Source of the DNA: Chrysemys picta bellii
Lineage: Eukaryota; Chordata; Testudines; Emydidae
Direction of reading: 5' to 3'
Assembly: GCF_011386835.1 (NCBI RefSeq)
Contig: NC_088791.1
Coordinates: forward strand, 51,789,498 to 51,853,497
DNA: 64,000 nt
Shown here: positions 1 through 11,990 of the stretch, piece after piece
Layout of the letters: each line of letters opens with the position of its first letter
Position numbering within the stretch: the stretch's first letter is position 1
Made by a program: the position numbers and the translations under genes
The notes under the pieces: model-generated
The model's database searches: none
What the model saw: only the letters and a program-made list of their open reading frames with translations
What the model was told of the DNA's origin: nothing

Positions 1-1391
1 ATGCATTCCTTCCCCAGTCTGTCCCCAGACCTCGATTCCAGGACCACCCTTGGCCCAGGCCCAAATCTACATCTAGCTGTGACCCACGCTCCAACCACTA
101 GGCCCGATTATTGGAAGCAGTGCCTGATACCTACAACCAGGTGACTGAGTACTCTATCTACTAGGCTAAGTTATGAGGGATGCCCTCCTTCTCTAGCTGT
201 TTTCTGTGGCGCGAGATTGCCTCTGAGCATATCTACCAGATCGGGCCCCAAATGTGACATAGGCAAAGGAGCATCTGTTCTTCCCTGGTTTGTGGATCAC
301 AACTGGGACTTAGGAGTCCGGGCACCTAGAGTGAGGCCATAGTGCATATGCCCAATGTCAGAAAAAATAGGCACAGAGAGAACTTTTATTTCAAAACTTA
401 CTCACTGAGTGAGTTTAGGCACCTACAGGGTTAGGCAGTAGCTCAGCAGGGGTTTTGTGAATGTCAACAGGGCCTAAAACGGGACTTAGATTACTGAAGT
501 GGTAGTTTGGGTATATAGGGCTAAAATTTGAAACGGTAAAGGCAAATCTCAATGTCTTTGCTCATTAATTCAAACTTGCTAGTTCATTAACCAAGATAAC
601 TTGACTTCTCAGGAGAACAAATCAAAAGTATCTGTACAAAGGAAGTTAAAACACAAAACATGCAAATCCTCATAAGCTAATATTCTGAAAACATGATTTA
701 AAAATAAGGAGAAGGTTGTTATGGTAGCTTATAAAAATATCCAAACCCAGTAAACGTCTAAATGAAATGCACAAAACCCGGTGTTTGCATATGTATTAGA
801 CATAGGCCCCAGTCCTGTGTTTCTTGTTAAGGCAAGGAAAATGCAGGACTGGAGCCTTATGCAACAGGTACTGTGTTATGTGTTCTGAGCACTTAGGAGT
901 CGCTACTCTAGGTGCAAACAAATATGCATTAATGAATTAAAGCCAGTAAAAGCTGAACAAAAATGGCTTTTATTTTTCCAGATGCCATGCTATTTATACA
1001 ATTTAAACAAAGTGTTTGAACTGAAAAATGAAAGTAGAAAGTTGAAACTTTCAGGAACTAAATTGGTTTAATCAGAATTGCCATGGTAACTGCATTTGTG
1101 AGAAACGTAGGCAGAGTCAGTATGTATTTGATTCTCTCTCTTAATAACTGATGGATCCAGGGTACAATGAGAATTTTCCTAAGGGGGGGGTGCCTAGAAT
1201 TCTCCCTCTTCTGTGCTGCATCCAGCTCTTTCCCCTGTGCCACTCCCCCATACCCAGTTCTGAGTGCTCTCATGCTGCCTTTGCACCCAGCCCCACTCTC
1301 TCCTTCCTGTGCGTGTGCACACACTCTCTCTCTCTCCACCGTTTGCTGCTCCATACTTTTCCCCTGTTCCATGCACACTCCCTGCCTGTTG
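1..1391. other. Unassigned intergenic DNA
   Basis: No gene, RNA or repeat family is recognised. The stretch is moderately AT-rich with no long open frame. The short ORFs after about 1058 overlap the MITE that follows and have no codon-like composition. It would lie upstream of the IMMP2L promoter proposed at 18.5 kb. Confidence 0.5.
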
Positions 1392-1744
1392 CTCCACACC
1401 AGGGGTCTGCAACGTTTGGCACGCGGCTCGCCAGGGTAAGCACCCTGGCGGGCCGGGCCAGTTTTATTTACCTGCTGATGCTGCAGGTTCGGCTGATCGC
1501 GGCCCCCACTGGCAGCGGTTCGCTGTCCCGGGCCAATGGGGGTGGCGGGAAGTGGCGTGGGTCAAGGAATGTGCTGGCCGCGGCTTCTCGCCGCACCCAT
1601 TGGCCCGGGATGGCGAACCGCGGCCAGTGGGGGCTGCGATCGGCTGAACCTGCCGCGTCAGCAGGTAAATAAAACTTGCCCGGCCCGCCAGGGTGCTTAC
1701 CCTGTCGAGCCGTGTGCCAAACTTTGCCGACCCCTGCTCCACAC
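1392..1744. mobile_element. hAT-type MITE with perfect 8-bp TSD
   Basis: The element (1400-1736) begins CAGGGGTCTGCAACGTTTGG and ends with its inverted counterpart TTTGCCGACCCCTG. It is flanked by the exact 8-bp direct repeat CTCCACAC (1392-1399 and 1737-1744), the target duplication typical of hAT transposition. The interior is GC-rich and nearly palindromic, with CCAAT boxes on both arms. It carries no transposase, so it is non-autonomous. The copies at 10855 and 15819 belong to the same family. The apparent ORFs across it are by-products of the GC-rich palindrome. Confidence 0.9.
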
Positions 1745-2455
1745 CAAGCCCTGTGCTCTTCCACTCACATTGCCCTGCGCCTAGCCCTGTGATCTCCCTG
1801 CCCCATACTTAGACCTGAGCTCATACCCAGAGATGTAGTCAGGCTGAAGAGAAGCATCCCCACCAGGGGAGAGGCTAGTTCTGGGAGTCCCAGACCCCAT
1901 CCTCCTTCTGTGTCTTTACTTCCCCAGAAACTGATAAAAGCCTGGATCCAATCTTCCCATCCTCCTGGGGACTGATGGTTACCAGTCCACCCGTGCCCAT
2001 TCCACTTCTCCCTGAGGGCTGGGGATGCCTGGTTCCCCTGGATGCCAGGAGGACTGCAAACATGGGGGGGAGGCAACGAGGTGCACAGAGTCGCAGCACC
2101 ACTCAAATTTGGTTTGGTTCTCCCTATGTTCTAAGAGAGGTGAAGGCAAGTGTGACATTTCCCAGGTGAAACCTGAACTGATGTGTCCCCTCAACTCTTC
2201 AGCTTGGGATGCCTTTTACACTGCTTTGCTAATGAACAACAAACCCCTCCATGCTCTGCTCACAACTGCCAGCAGGCAAAGTCACTCCTAGCCAAGTATA
2301 TGAATGTTGTACCCAGCCATCCATGTACCACATATAGGACAACACCCACGTATCCCTCAGTCCCAGCTTTGCCCGCCCCCAAGAAATGTGTCTTGTACCA
2401 TTCAGTAGCCCACTGGACCATACAAACACATAAATAGCTTGTCATTCCTACAATG
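1745..2455. other. Unassigned intergenic DNA
   Basis: No gene or repeat is recognised. Short ORFs occur on both strands but show no known domain and overlap each other. Confidence 0.4.
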
Positions 2456-2459
2456 GGTA

Positions 2460-3330
2460 ATGAATATGCACCAGTCTTCTTGTCTCAAGTGGAGGTTTCC
2501 CACACACTTCAATCAAACACACTAGTTTAGATAAACCAATAAAACAAGTGTATTAATTAGAAAAAGACAGATTTTAAGTGATCATAAGTGGTGAGGCATA
2601 AAGGTCAGAATTGGTTACAAAAGAAATAAAAGGATAAACATGCAAGCTAATTCTTAAACTTTGCCAAGCTAAGTGATCTTGAAAACAAACATAAAAAAGG
2701 AGGTGGGGTGTTTCCTCACCCCAAAGCTTACAGCAGTTTGTGCTAGCGGGAGAGCTTCCCCGGTTCCAAAAGCTTCCTTTGTTCTTTCACGTTTGTAGTT
2801 GCTATGAGCAGAGATGGGGGTGAGGGGAAGAGGTAATTTGTGTGTTGTGAGTTATCCGTTCTTATACCTTTTCCTCCTCTTTGAGGATTACCGCCAGCTG
2901 GGGTGTAGACAAAACAGTCCTGTGTACGTGAGATGCAAAATGTCTTTTAGGTGAATTGAAAATTACTTGCTTACACCTTCTGCATATATGAAGTTGAGCA
3001 GTCTCAAAGATGATGTACATTTTTTGTTTACAGTCTCCCCTTCTGGCGAAGGGTTGTTTCAGCAGTTAATAGTTTTCTAACATCTGTGCTCAGTCCTTTG
3101 TTGTCTCTGAGGAGCTAGTCTGTGGACATTCCCCAGAATCACAACATATTTCAATAACACATACAGTAAAATATCATAGCTTTACACACACTGCTGTTAC
3201 ACACATTTTAATGGGATGATGATGTTCAGCAGATTATGAGTTTTGAAATGATACCTCACAATGTATACTTTGTACAAAATATATCATAGCCATATAAAAG
3301 TGGTGATCATGGGGTACAGTGTGTCACACT
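2460..3330 (-). mobile_element. Probable ERV/LTR fragment
   Basis: The sequence resembles an LTR family I associate with turtle genomic DNA. Seen here: an AT-rich block near 2540-2620, a CA/TG-rich tail near 3180-3330, and an end at GTGTGTCAC near 3330. There is no coding potential. No matching second LTR or internal region was found and no target duplication was established. Boundaries are approximate; orientation is inferred from family resemblance only. Confidence 0.35.
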
Positions 3331-5807
3331 GAGTCAAATTTCCTGCTCCAGTCAGAGACTTGGCAGGGTGAAGGCTGAGTCCCCCAGCCTTCCCTCCCCA
3401 CCATTGCATCCCTGGTTGGAGTTATGATTTTGGGTGTCACACAAGAATTCGTTCAAGCTTTCTTGGATTTTTGAATGAATATCAAATGTCTTCAAAAACT
3501 ATAATAGAGATTATGTTGTACATTATGTGTTAGTCCTAATAACGCGTGAATTCAATGTGCTTCTCTTAGATGAGACAAAAATATTTTCTTTCATTCTGAG
3601 TTCAGTTGTGAAGCAGGACTATACTATGTAGGGCTGATGTCTGCCTTTAGTCAGGATTTATATACCCACACATTTTGCAATTCTGCAGTGCAATGCTGGA
3701 TGTCTTTCACTATATTTGGGCATGGTTGATGTCATATTTTATATGTACATTCTTCCAATACTCAACAAAACACACCATGGGAACACCAACTTTGATTTAA
3801 AAAAAAGAGAGAACCTCTACATCCCTGATAAATTTCATCCTTGATGTTTTAGACAGCCTGCCTACTAATGTAAAAGGAAATGTCAAGGGCTTTTACAGCT
3901 CCTTGCATTCTGTCACAGTGAAGTGAAAAAGCTAAAAGGATTCTCTGATTTATGGTGTGATCCACATCAATAGGCCTAAGTGACAGTCTAGTTACCACTA
4001 CAGAGAAAACACACAATGTACAGTATGTTGCCTCCTGTTGAGTCCTTAAACTCATTTTCCTTTCAAAAGCAAAATTGCCCCACAGCCCTCAGCAATGATT
4101 TTAAATATCATTGAATTATCGTCATGCCACTTCCATAAAAGATTCTAGGTTTTGGAGTGAGTGCTTTTATGATTTCACTAAGTTTTACATTTATATGATG
4201 TCTCTCGATGACAGGAAACTGAGAAAAGACAAATTGTCAGAACTAGCTATATCAGACCTCAGATTTTGCTTCTCTAAAGGAAGCAAGTTTTTGACTCTGG
4301 ATTATAATGGTATCAGAAGTGTTGCTAATAATTAGTTAGTTGACATTTCCATGTAAGACCCTGGGGCCTGATTATTCTGGCAATTACACACACACCACTC
4401 CCATTGACTCCCATTGACTTCAATGGGAGTTGTATGTGCACAACTGATGAGATAATAGGCTCCTGCGCTTCGGAACTTAATGGATGGGCTATTTCAAACT
4501 GCATTAGACTGAAACTTGTAAAACTCCCTGTAAATGAAGTGATGTTGCTTAGTTCCATTACAGAACCAGTGAATTGCACCCCACCTTACAACCTAGGCCA
4601 AGATTTTCAAACATGGCTAGTTATTTAGGGAATCCAAACTGAGATGCCATCAAGGGGACTGATTTTTCAGCTGATTTTTTGAGTTCTTAATACCTTCTGA
4701 AAATTAGGCCCTTTTGAGATATTTCAGGCCAGGCACTCAAAAATTGAAGCATGCAAAATCACTCATCACTTTTGAAAAATTTTCCCTTAGGGATGCAGCT
4801 GATTACCCTTTGTGTGTTTCTTCTTTCCTCCTCCCCCAATTTGGGAATGGGCAAGGTAAGACTATTCTCTTTTGCAAACATCTTTAGGGAGGTTGGTTTC
4901 CCCCTCATATTCCATTTAGCAGCAAGAAGACACTAAATGCTATTGCCAGTAGTGCTGGGTGAATTTTTTTGGGGAGTGGCGTGAAAGTTTTATGGTAAAA
5001 AATTCAGATTTGGCAACACCAAAACATTTCATGAATTTGTATCAGCTTCACCAAATTATTCATATAGAAAAACCTCCCCCACAAAAATTCCAAAAAACTC
5101 ACAATGTTTCTTAAGAAAATGTCAAAATGAAACATCTAGAATTTTTGGTTTTGAAGTTACTTTTTGTTTTAAATTTGTTAACTATTAAAAAATCAAAACC
5201 CTTTACATGGTTGAAATTTAAATTAAATATTTAGTTGTGAGCCAAATAAATTTAAAAAATTGTTTTTCACCCAGCTCTGTACCACACTTGTACAGGAAGA
5301 AGGCTACCGTGGGTTGACCTGTCCTACACCTATTGAATGAAGAAGGTTCATAGGTGGCCCACTCCCTTGACGGTAAGTGTCGAGACTTGCTTTTTTGGCT
5401 CTCTCCCAAAATTAAAATAGCAAGGAGTAAATCATCTTCTGAAGATGCCAGGTACGGGAAATGTGCTGACTTGCTGCCCTGAAAATGTCTGGTGAGGAAG
5501 GGAGTTTTCAGGGCACTGTCATAACTACTGTAAGGGTAAAGTGTGTGAAGAAACAGGGCAGAAAGGATGTCCGGTTGTCTATGACATTCCCAAATCTTTG
5601 AGCATTATTTTCATAGCATTGCCTCTTCTCCCTGCCCTCCCCCCATAAAACATGCAGGTTTTTCATGGATTGAGCATTCATAATGGAAATTTAATGCAAT
5701 TCTAATTAGGGTCTTGCTCGCTGTTAAACACAGTTAATTTACCACAAACACTGCATGTGGGATAGCTCCAGGTATAACTCATAGAAAGCATGTATATGTT
5801 TAAATTA
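3331..5807. other. Unassigned intergenic DNA
   Basis: No gene is recognised. Around 4393-4445 there is a short inverted repeat (CACTCCCATTGACT with AATGGGAGTTG), like a fragment of a dispersed repeat. At 4960-5260 the sequence is AT-rich and resembles other anonymous stretches near 33.15-33.29 and 59.35-59.48 kb, so it may be an old dispersed repeat. Confidence 0.35.
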
Positions 5808-5811
5808 ATCT

Positions 5812-6218
5812 GTGACAGAGGGCTGGAAGCTAGCAGGTGAGCCACTGAGGGATCAATCAGCTTCCTGGAGAAGGATGATTGGGGATGTGCAAGCTAATTG
5901 GCTGATCAGGTTGGAAAGCTGGATAAGCCAGTTAGTCCATGAGCTGTGGGGTATAAGGAGGACACAGGAAAGAAGTATAAGGGGGAGAGAGGGAGTAACC
6001 AGGGCTAGCTGAGCCCAATGTATTCAGACCTCTCAAGGATGGGAACCCTCTGTTCCTCCCTGGCCTGGCAGGAAAGGGTTAAAGCACTATACATAATACT
6101 GCTGCATGGGACTGTATTGGTGATGGGAATGTAAATAAATCATACGAAGTTGCTACTCAATGGAGAGAGTCTGAGAGGTTTCTGGGGCAGTTGGGGATGA
6201 AGGGTGCCCTGTTACACA
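5812..6218 (+). mobile_element. Probable solo LTR
   Basis: The block starts TGTGACAGAG and ends CCTGTTACA, so its termini form the short TG...CA inverted pair expected of an LTR. It contains a TATA-like box (GGTATAAGGAGG near 5949) and an AATAAA polyadenylation signal (near 6135) in the order expected for U3-R-U5 on the + strand. No internal retroviral genes lie next to it, hence a solo LTR. A clean target duplication was not found, so the ends may be off by a few bases. Confidence 0.55.
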
Positions 6219-7029
6219 ACCTATTAGAGAAATGACATTTAAATTTTCTGCTATCCTAATTCTCTAGCTCAGCAACTTTGAAATTCTGCTGTGTTTGTGC
6301 AGTTAGAGTGGTTGGTGGAATGAAATCTGAGAGCCAAGCATGGAGAATTAGGATGTTGAGAGGACAGCTGGGTCTGTAAGAGAATGTCTCATGCCAAGTG
6401 CTCTGTAGAATGAAAATATAGAAGCACTACTCAAGCCCTATATGCTCTGATATTTGATATCTAAGGAAAACCTTATCCCCAAACCTACTGTATCCCAAAT
6501 ATACAAAGTTATACAGTTGTTGGAGTTTTTCCTTTTCTTTACTCATCCTCACTTTTTCCTCCTCTGATGTTTATCTTCACTTCTTAAGTTAAAATTTCTC
6601 TATCTCTGTATCAAACTGTCTTCCTCTTTCAGTCTGGCTCCAGAAAACAGTTTCTCAAAGAAGGAAGAGGAGATTTTGACTGCAATACTTACCCCTCCCT
6701 GTTTAAGCATGTAAGTGATTGTAAAGAAAATCTTCAAAAATACATTTGGTTTTTATTTCATGTTTTGTCAATATCTGGATAAATAAATGATAAAAAGATA
6801 CCAATTGGTAGACAGGGATTGGAAGAAAGGAAAAGTGGAAGATTTAAATACTGAAGAAGAACAAAATAGGAAGATAGTTGAGGAGGAAAAGCAAGGTGTA
6901 GAGGGGGAAAAGAACACAGAATGGAGAGGAAAGGGAAAGAAGTGGAGAAATACAACAGAAGAAAATCACAGATGCTTATATTTAATGGTTTAAGTGAAAC
7001 ATAAGTATCGAGCTTTTTTAAAATTTGAA
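6219..7029. other. Unassigned intergenic DNA
   Basis: Purine-rich on the + strand near 6800-6970 (many GAA/GGA runs). This creates a lysine/glutamate-rich ORF with no recognisable domain. I do not treat it as a gene. Confidence 0.4.
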
Positions 7030-7330
7030 GGCAAGATGATATGGCTTAGTGGAATGAGCACAATATTGGGACTCAGGACTACAGCAAAGTCAGTGTCAGA
7101 GCTATGTTTAGAACTCAGGGACTCACATACAATTGTCAAAATAATCAGACTCCTGACTTCTGATCCCAAACACTTTACTTTGATTTCTCTGAGGCTTTAG
7201 GTAACTTACTTACCTTATCTACCTTCATCTCCCCCTCTGTAAAACTGGGACATTAATGCTTACCTACCTCAATGGAGTGTTGTAAAGACTGATTATTAAA
7301 TGTTTGAAAAGTATTCAAAGTTTAATGTGC
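7030..7330 (+). repeat. MIR-like (CORE-SINE) remnant
   Basis: The left part reads like the MIR 5' region (GGCTTAGTGGAATGAGCAC, then GGACTCAGGACTACAG). The right part (7200-7330) has the MIR 3' signature of TCTGTAAAACTGGGACATTA followed by AATGGAGTGTTGTAAAGA. It is diverged, consistent with an ancient amniote SINE. Confidence 0.55.
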
Positions 7331-7639
7331 TTTACTGAAGTGTTTTAAATATTATTAAAAGTTGAACAACTTATTTTACAAATTAAACATACCTGCCTGA
7401 CCAAACACCCTCACTTGGTTGGGACACACACAGAGAGATGCTTCTAGAATTCATAGGAGTCCAAGATTTACAGGTGTCACCTAATTTTCAAGTTGTTGTA
7501 TATGCTGACATGGTCTCGGTTTTGGTTTTACAAAATCCTTCAAAATCCTGAGTCTATCACCATCTTGTTTCTCGGTATTTCTTCCTTCCCATGCCCCCAG
7601 ACTCTGTAAACAAGTCTCCAATTTTTCACCATAGAACAC

Positions 7640-7830
7640 CCTTTGTGGAGATCTTAAGTGACAAAACTGTAGCAACACAACCTGTGTGGAACTTGGAAGG
7701 AAGAGCACAGATTGCAGAAGGGAAGAGGTTGGAGGAAGCTCCAGGATGCCAATCTTGTGCACAGTAGCTCTGTAAATAGCTTTCTTAATAAAGAGCCAGT
7801 TTAGGTTTAGAAACATGGAGTCCTTTCATG
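7640..7830 (+). mobile_element. Ty3/Gypsy-type LTR fragment
   Basis: The segment AGTAGCTCTG...CTTTCTTAATAAAGAGCCAG matches, with divergence, the LTR at 15.69-16.2 kb that follows a Gypsy integrase remnant. Both share a GAGCA-rich block, a GGAAGAG block, a GATGC block and the AATAAAGAGCC/AATAAAGAACTGG polyadenylation region. It is therefore a solo or partial LTR of the same family. The minus-strand ORF across it is spurious. Ends are approximate. Confidence 0.5.
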
Positions 7831-7874
7831 TTGTTACCCAGGGTGTGGCATATGAAACATGGTTGTAATGGTCA

Positions 7875-9177
7875 GTCTAGTGCAGGGGTCAGCAATCTTT
7901 CAGAAGTGGTGTGCCAAGTCTTCATTTATTCACTCTAATTTAAGGTTTCGCGTGCCAGTAATACATTTTAACGTTTTTAGAAGGGGTCTCTCTATAAGTC
8001 TATATTACAACAATAGTTTAGTTATATATGTAAAGTAAACAAGGTTTTTAAAACGTTTAAGAAGCTTCATTTAAAATTAAATTAAGATGCAGTTCTTATC
8101 AGTTTAGTGCAGTGGTTATTAACCAGGGTGTGCAAGACATGTGAGATTTTTTTTAGGAGGTAAATCATCAAAAACACAAATTAAGCACAGGCACTACATT
8201 GTTTCATCAAAGCTATGTATTTATGAACATTATACATTTAACGATTACTGTAATATACAAAGTTTTTAAGTTTTCAAGTTTTTAAGCTAATTGTAGTGTA
8301 ATTTTTGATAAGGGGTGGGAGAACATATTTTGAGAACTCCAGACCGTCAGCGGGTTGAATGGGGCCCGGTGTAGTGTATTAAATTGCTCCCCATAGGAAT
8401 ATGCTACTTACGGTGTACTACTTATGGCTGCCAGTCCTGATGCTCTGAAGGGCATGGTAAGGGGACGGGGAACAGGGGTGGTTGGATAGGCATAGGAGTC
8501 CTGGGGGGGGGTGCTGACAGGGGTTAGGGATGTGGATAGGGGTCGGGGCAGTCAGGGGACAGGGAGCAGGGGGGCTTGGATGGGGGATGGGGTCCTGGGG
8601 GGCGGATAGGAGTGGGGGTTCCCGGGAGGGGGCGGTCAGGAGACAAGGAGCAGGGGGGCTGGATGGGTGGGGAGTTCTGAGGGGGGAAGTCAGGGGGCAG
8701 GGGTCCCGTGAGGGGATGGGCAGGGGAGAAGGAGCAGGGGGGGTTGGATGGGGCAGGGGTTATGAGGGGGCGGATAGGGGGCGGACTGTTTGGGGAGGCA
8801 CAGCCTTCCCTACCCGGGTGTAGTGCATTAAAATTTCTCCCCTTAGGAATGTGCTACTTATGGTGTACTACTTACAGCTGCCAGTCCTGGTGCTCTGCAA
8901 GTAGTACATTCCTAGAAATTTAATACACTACACCGGCGGACAGAACCCCAGACTGGCAGCGAGCTGAGTGGCTCAGCCCACTGCCGGTCTGGGGTTCCGT
9001 CCGCCAGCTCCTGCCAGCCAGGGTCCTGGCCGCCGGCCTCGCTCAGCCCGCTGCCAGCCTGGGGTTCCGTTCACCCAGGCTGGCAGCGGGCTGAGCTGGC
9101 AGCAGTGTGCCAGTAAAAATCGGCTTGTGTGCCGCCTTTGGCATGCATGCCACAGGTTGCCGACCCCTGGTCTAGTG
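7875..9177. mobile_element. Non-autonomous hAT element with perfect 8-bp TSD
   Basis: The element (7883-9169) starts CAGGGGTCAGCAATCTTTC and ends GGTTGCCGACCCCTG, an imperfect terminal inverted repeat. The 8-bp direct repeat GTCTAGTG flanks it exactly (7875-7882 and 9170-9177). The left third is AT-rich, the middle is a G-rich minisatellite (8455-8785), and the right third is GC-rich with repeated modules built on CTGGGGTTCCGT and CTGGCAGCGGGCTGAG. There is no transposase ORF; the glycine-rich ORFs come from the minisatellite. Confidence 0.9.
8455..8785 (+). repeat. G-rich minisatellite inside hAT element
   Basis: Degenerate tandem units of roughly 60 bp are built from GGAGCAGGGGGG, TTGGATGGG, TCCTGGGGGGCGGATAGG and GTCAGGGGACA. 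The + strand has dozens of runs of three or more G, giving high G-quadruplex potential. Translation gives low-complexity Gly/Arg protein and is not meaningful. Confidence 0.8.
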
Positions 9178-9349
9178 AGACCCACAGCAAGAGTGTGTTA
9201 TTAACAGGAAAACAAAGCAACACCTAGATACAGAGAAAACAGGCAATATGGAGGGACTCAGACTACTGGTAATGCTGGATTTCAGATAAAATGAACCTTG
9301 CAGCACAAGCATGGAAACAGTGGAATTAATTAAAAAAATAAATAAAGGA

Positions 9350-10013
9350 AGGTAATATAATTAATGCCAATCAACATTTATTTATGGAAAATAAATACTG
9401 TCGAACTAACTTTGTGGGGTTTTTTAAATGAGATTACAAGGTAAATTGATAAAGGTGATAGTGCTGATGTAATATAGTAGGATTCCTGTAATGCATAGGA
9501 CTTGGTACCATGTAACATTCTGATTAAAAAATCCTAGAAAGATCAAAATCAATGTGGTACACATTAAATGGATTAAAAACTGGCTAACTGACAGGTCTCA
9601 AAATGTAAATGGAGAATTGACTGGGAGTGTCTCTAGAGGTGTCCCGCAGGAATCAGTTCTTGGCCCTATGCTATTTAACATTTTTATAAATGACCTGGAA
9701 GAAAACATAAAATTATTTCTTTTAATGTTGGCAGATGACACAAAAATTGGGAGAGTGGTAAATAGTGAAGAGGATGGGTCTCTGGTTCAGAGTGACCTGG
9801 ATTGGGCACAAACAAAAAATATACATTTCAATGCATCTGATCGCAGTTTAAAAGTATAAAAGTGCATAGGGAACATAATTTGATAATGGGCTCTTCCATC
9901 TAGCAGACAAAAGGGCTTACAAGATCCAGTGGCTGGAAATTGAAGCTGAACGCTTAAGACTGGAAATAAGGTACAAATTTTTAACCATGAGGGTAATTAA
10001 CCATTGGAACAAC
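9350..10013 (+). mobile_element. CR1 LINE, reverse transcriptase fragment (left part)
   Basis: The frame at 9554-9859 encodes CR1-type reverse transcriptase motifs: GVPQESVLGPMLFNIFINDL (palm region), then LADDTK, the polymerase catalytic box in which FADD has become LADD. Upstream DNA (9350-9553) is also CR1 RT but frameshifted. After about 9870 the sequence jumps to the CR1 3' coding region, so an internal part is missing. The copy is cut at 10013 by a hAT element and resumes at 11828. It is an inactive fossil. Confidence 0.85.
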
Positions 10014-11835
10014 CAGGGCTGGCCTTAGGGAAAATGGCACCTGGGGTGAACTTGTATTTTGGCACCCCTCCCATCATTCCTGGCCCCCATGGGCTCCCCC
10101 ATCCCCTCCTCCCATCACCTCTGGCCCCACTGCCTCCCCCACTGTTTAATTTGTATTGAAAGAGATGCCAGAGGCTACAGTTCAGCCCTGGCACAAATGA
10201 AGCACTGGCAGAGTGGCCTGATACTGGTGGGTGCTGGCCGGGCACTCAGCTCTGAAGGCAACGCCACCACCAGCAGCAGCGCAAAAGTAAGGGTAGTATG
10301 GTATATGGTGTATTGTCACCTTTCTGTGCTGCTGCTTTGGCTTGTGATGCCTGATGCTCGGCATGTGGCTCAAGATGGGCTTCATGCTGCCACATGGGGG
10401 CTGCATCTTGCCAGAGCTCACAGCCCTCTTGCAGCCATCTGGCCACTCCTGGCTCACCAGCGCGCCATTTCAGATTTGGGGGGAAAGGGGAAGGATGTTT
10501 TAACCATGATTCCAGGAACTACTTAGGCACCTGAAAACTCTAAGGTTTTTGCAGATAACAACGTAGGACTTAGCTGACAGGAGCACTGTATCTAATTGTT
10601 ATATAAAGAAAGAAAAAATTTATACAAACTTCAATTAAAGCTATGTGTAAAGTTTATATGTGAATAATTAGGAGATAATACAGCAAAATATTCCCAATCC
10701 CAAGCCTTCAGGTATCAGTTCTGGAGCTTTAATACAGATATCAGAAACTCATGTTTGATAGTGTAAAAAGTATCTTTAGTAGAGGTAAATAAAAATAAAT
10801 AAAATCTGCTTACTTTCTCTAACAGACACTCTGTGTTACTGCCATTATCTACTCCAGGGATCGGCAACCTTTGGCACGCGGCTCGCCAGGGTAAGCCCCC
10901 TGGCGGGCTGGGCCGGTTTGTTTACTTGCTGCATCCACAGGTTCAGCCGATCGCAGCTTCCACTGGCTGCGGTTCGCTGTCCTAGGCCAATGGGGGCTGC
11001 GGGAAGTGGTGCGGGATGAGGGATGTGCTGGCTGCCGCTCCCCGCAGCCCCCATTGGCCTGGAGCGGCGAACGGCAGCCAGTGGGAGCCGCGATCAGCCG
11101 AACCTGCGGATGCGGCAGGTAAACAAACCAGCCCAGCCCACCAGGGGGCTTACCTTGGTGGGCTGCGTGCCAAAGGTTGCCAATCCCTGATCTACTCTAT
11201 TTTAGTAAATTGTTTTTCACTAAAAACATGATTTTAATTTATGTGATTAAGGTTTTTTTCCCTTTTATTAAGAAAGGGAATTTATTTTTCTAATTATTTT
11301 GGCATTTATGTTTACTGATCACAATCATGTATGTGACTCACTAACATTTGACTCCATCATTGCTATTAGTATCGTAGCTGTGGGGTGTTGGGGGTGAATG
11401 TGAAAGAAACAATTTGTGAGCTTAGGTAGGGTGGGAGAGACTGCCCGCTGCCCCTTTAAGAGAACGGCACTCACTAGCCTGGAGGAAAGCGCCTTCAGAC
11501 ACAGCAGCAGCTGCCAGCAGCTCCATCCCTCTTTTGGTGAGCCCTGTTTCCCCCCCACACACACACACATATCCTGCTCTGCGGAGATGGCGAACATAGG
11601 CAGAGGGATACCCTGACAGTGGCGCCCCTTCTCTCCCCTACCAGCAGACAGGAAGCTTCCGGGAGCAGCTGCAGGGGTGGCGCCAAGGCAGGCGGCAGGA
11701 GCCGAGGGGCGCAGACCTTGGGGGAGGGGCAGACCTTGGGGGAGGGGCACCCCTGCTTCGGAGGCGCTCTGTTTATAACGGTGCCCCCAGCCTTCGCCCA
11801 CTTCACGGGTATGTAAGGCCGGTCCTGAGAACAAC
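10006..11835. mobile_element. Non-autonomous hAT element inserted in CR1
   Basis: The 1,814-bp element (10014-11827) starts CAGGGCTGGCCTTAGG and ends TAAGGCCGGTCCTG, a terminal inverted repeat. Flanking 8-mers are GGAACAAC (10006-10013) and AGAACAAC (11828-11835), a 7/8 match expected of an older hAT target duplication. CR1 sequence continues on both sides. The interior lacks a transposase and itself contains the younger MITE at 10855-11189. The ORFs at 10059-10526 and 11325-11920 cover unrelated non-coding DNA. Confidence 0.8.
10847..11197. mobile_element. hAT-type MITE with perfect 8-bp TSD
   Basis: The element (10855-11189) begins CAGGGATCGGCAACCTTTGG and ends with the reverse complement CCAAAGGTTGCCAATCCCTG. 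It is flanked by perfect ATCTACTC repeats (10847-10854 and 11190-11197). The interior is a GC-rich near-palindrome with CCAAT boxes on opposite strands (near 10987 and 11050). It belongs to the same family as the copies at 1400 and 15819 and is nested within the 10014-11827 hAT element. Confidence 0.92.
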
Positions 11836-11990
11836 TACCAGAGGTTGTGGTGGACTCTTCCTCACTGGCAATTTTTAATTCAAATTTGTATGCTTTTCTA
11901 AAAGATATGTTCTTGTTCAAAGAGTAATGAATTCAGGGAAGTACTATGGTCTGTGTGTATGCAAGTCAGACCAGATGATATCAGAGGCCT
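11836..11990 (+). mobile_element. CR1 LINE 3' end (right part of 9350 copy)
   Basis: The sequence resumes the CR1 copy interrupted at 10013. It encodes the C-terminal CR1 region (LPEVVVDSSSLAIFNSNL-like, frameshifted) and ends with the CR1 3'UTR pattern TATGGTCTGTGTGTATGCAAGTCAGACCAGATGATA. The distal tail repeat is absent or degraded. Confidence 0.7.

Noticed and set aside
1151..1784. Several ORFs of 80-173 codons on both strands
   Set aside because: They coincide with the palindromic GC-rich MITE at 1400-1736, so both strands encode near-identical peptides.
6787..6993. Lys/Glu-rich ORF
   Set aside because: Purine-rich low-complexity DNA. No start context or homologous domain.
11325..11920. 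169- and 141-codon minus-strand ORFs
   Set aside because: They lie in the non-coding body of the hAT element at 10014-11827 and overlap in different frames.
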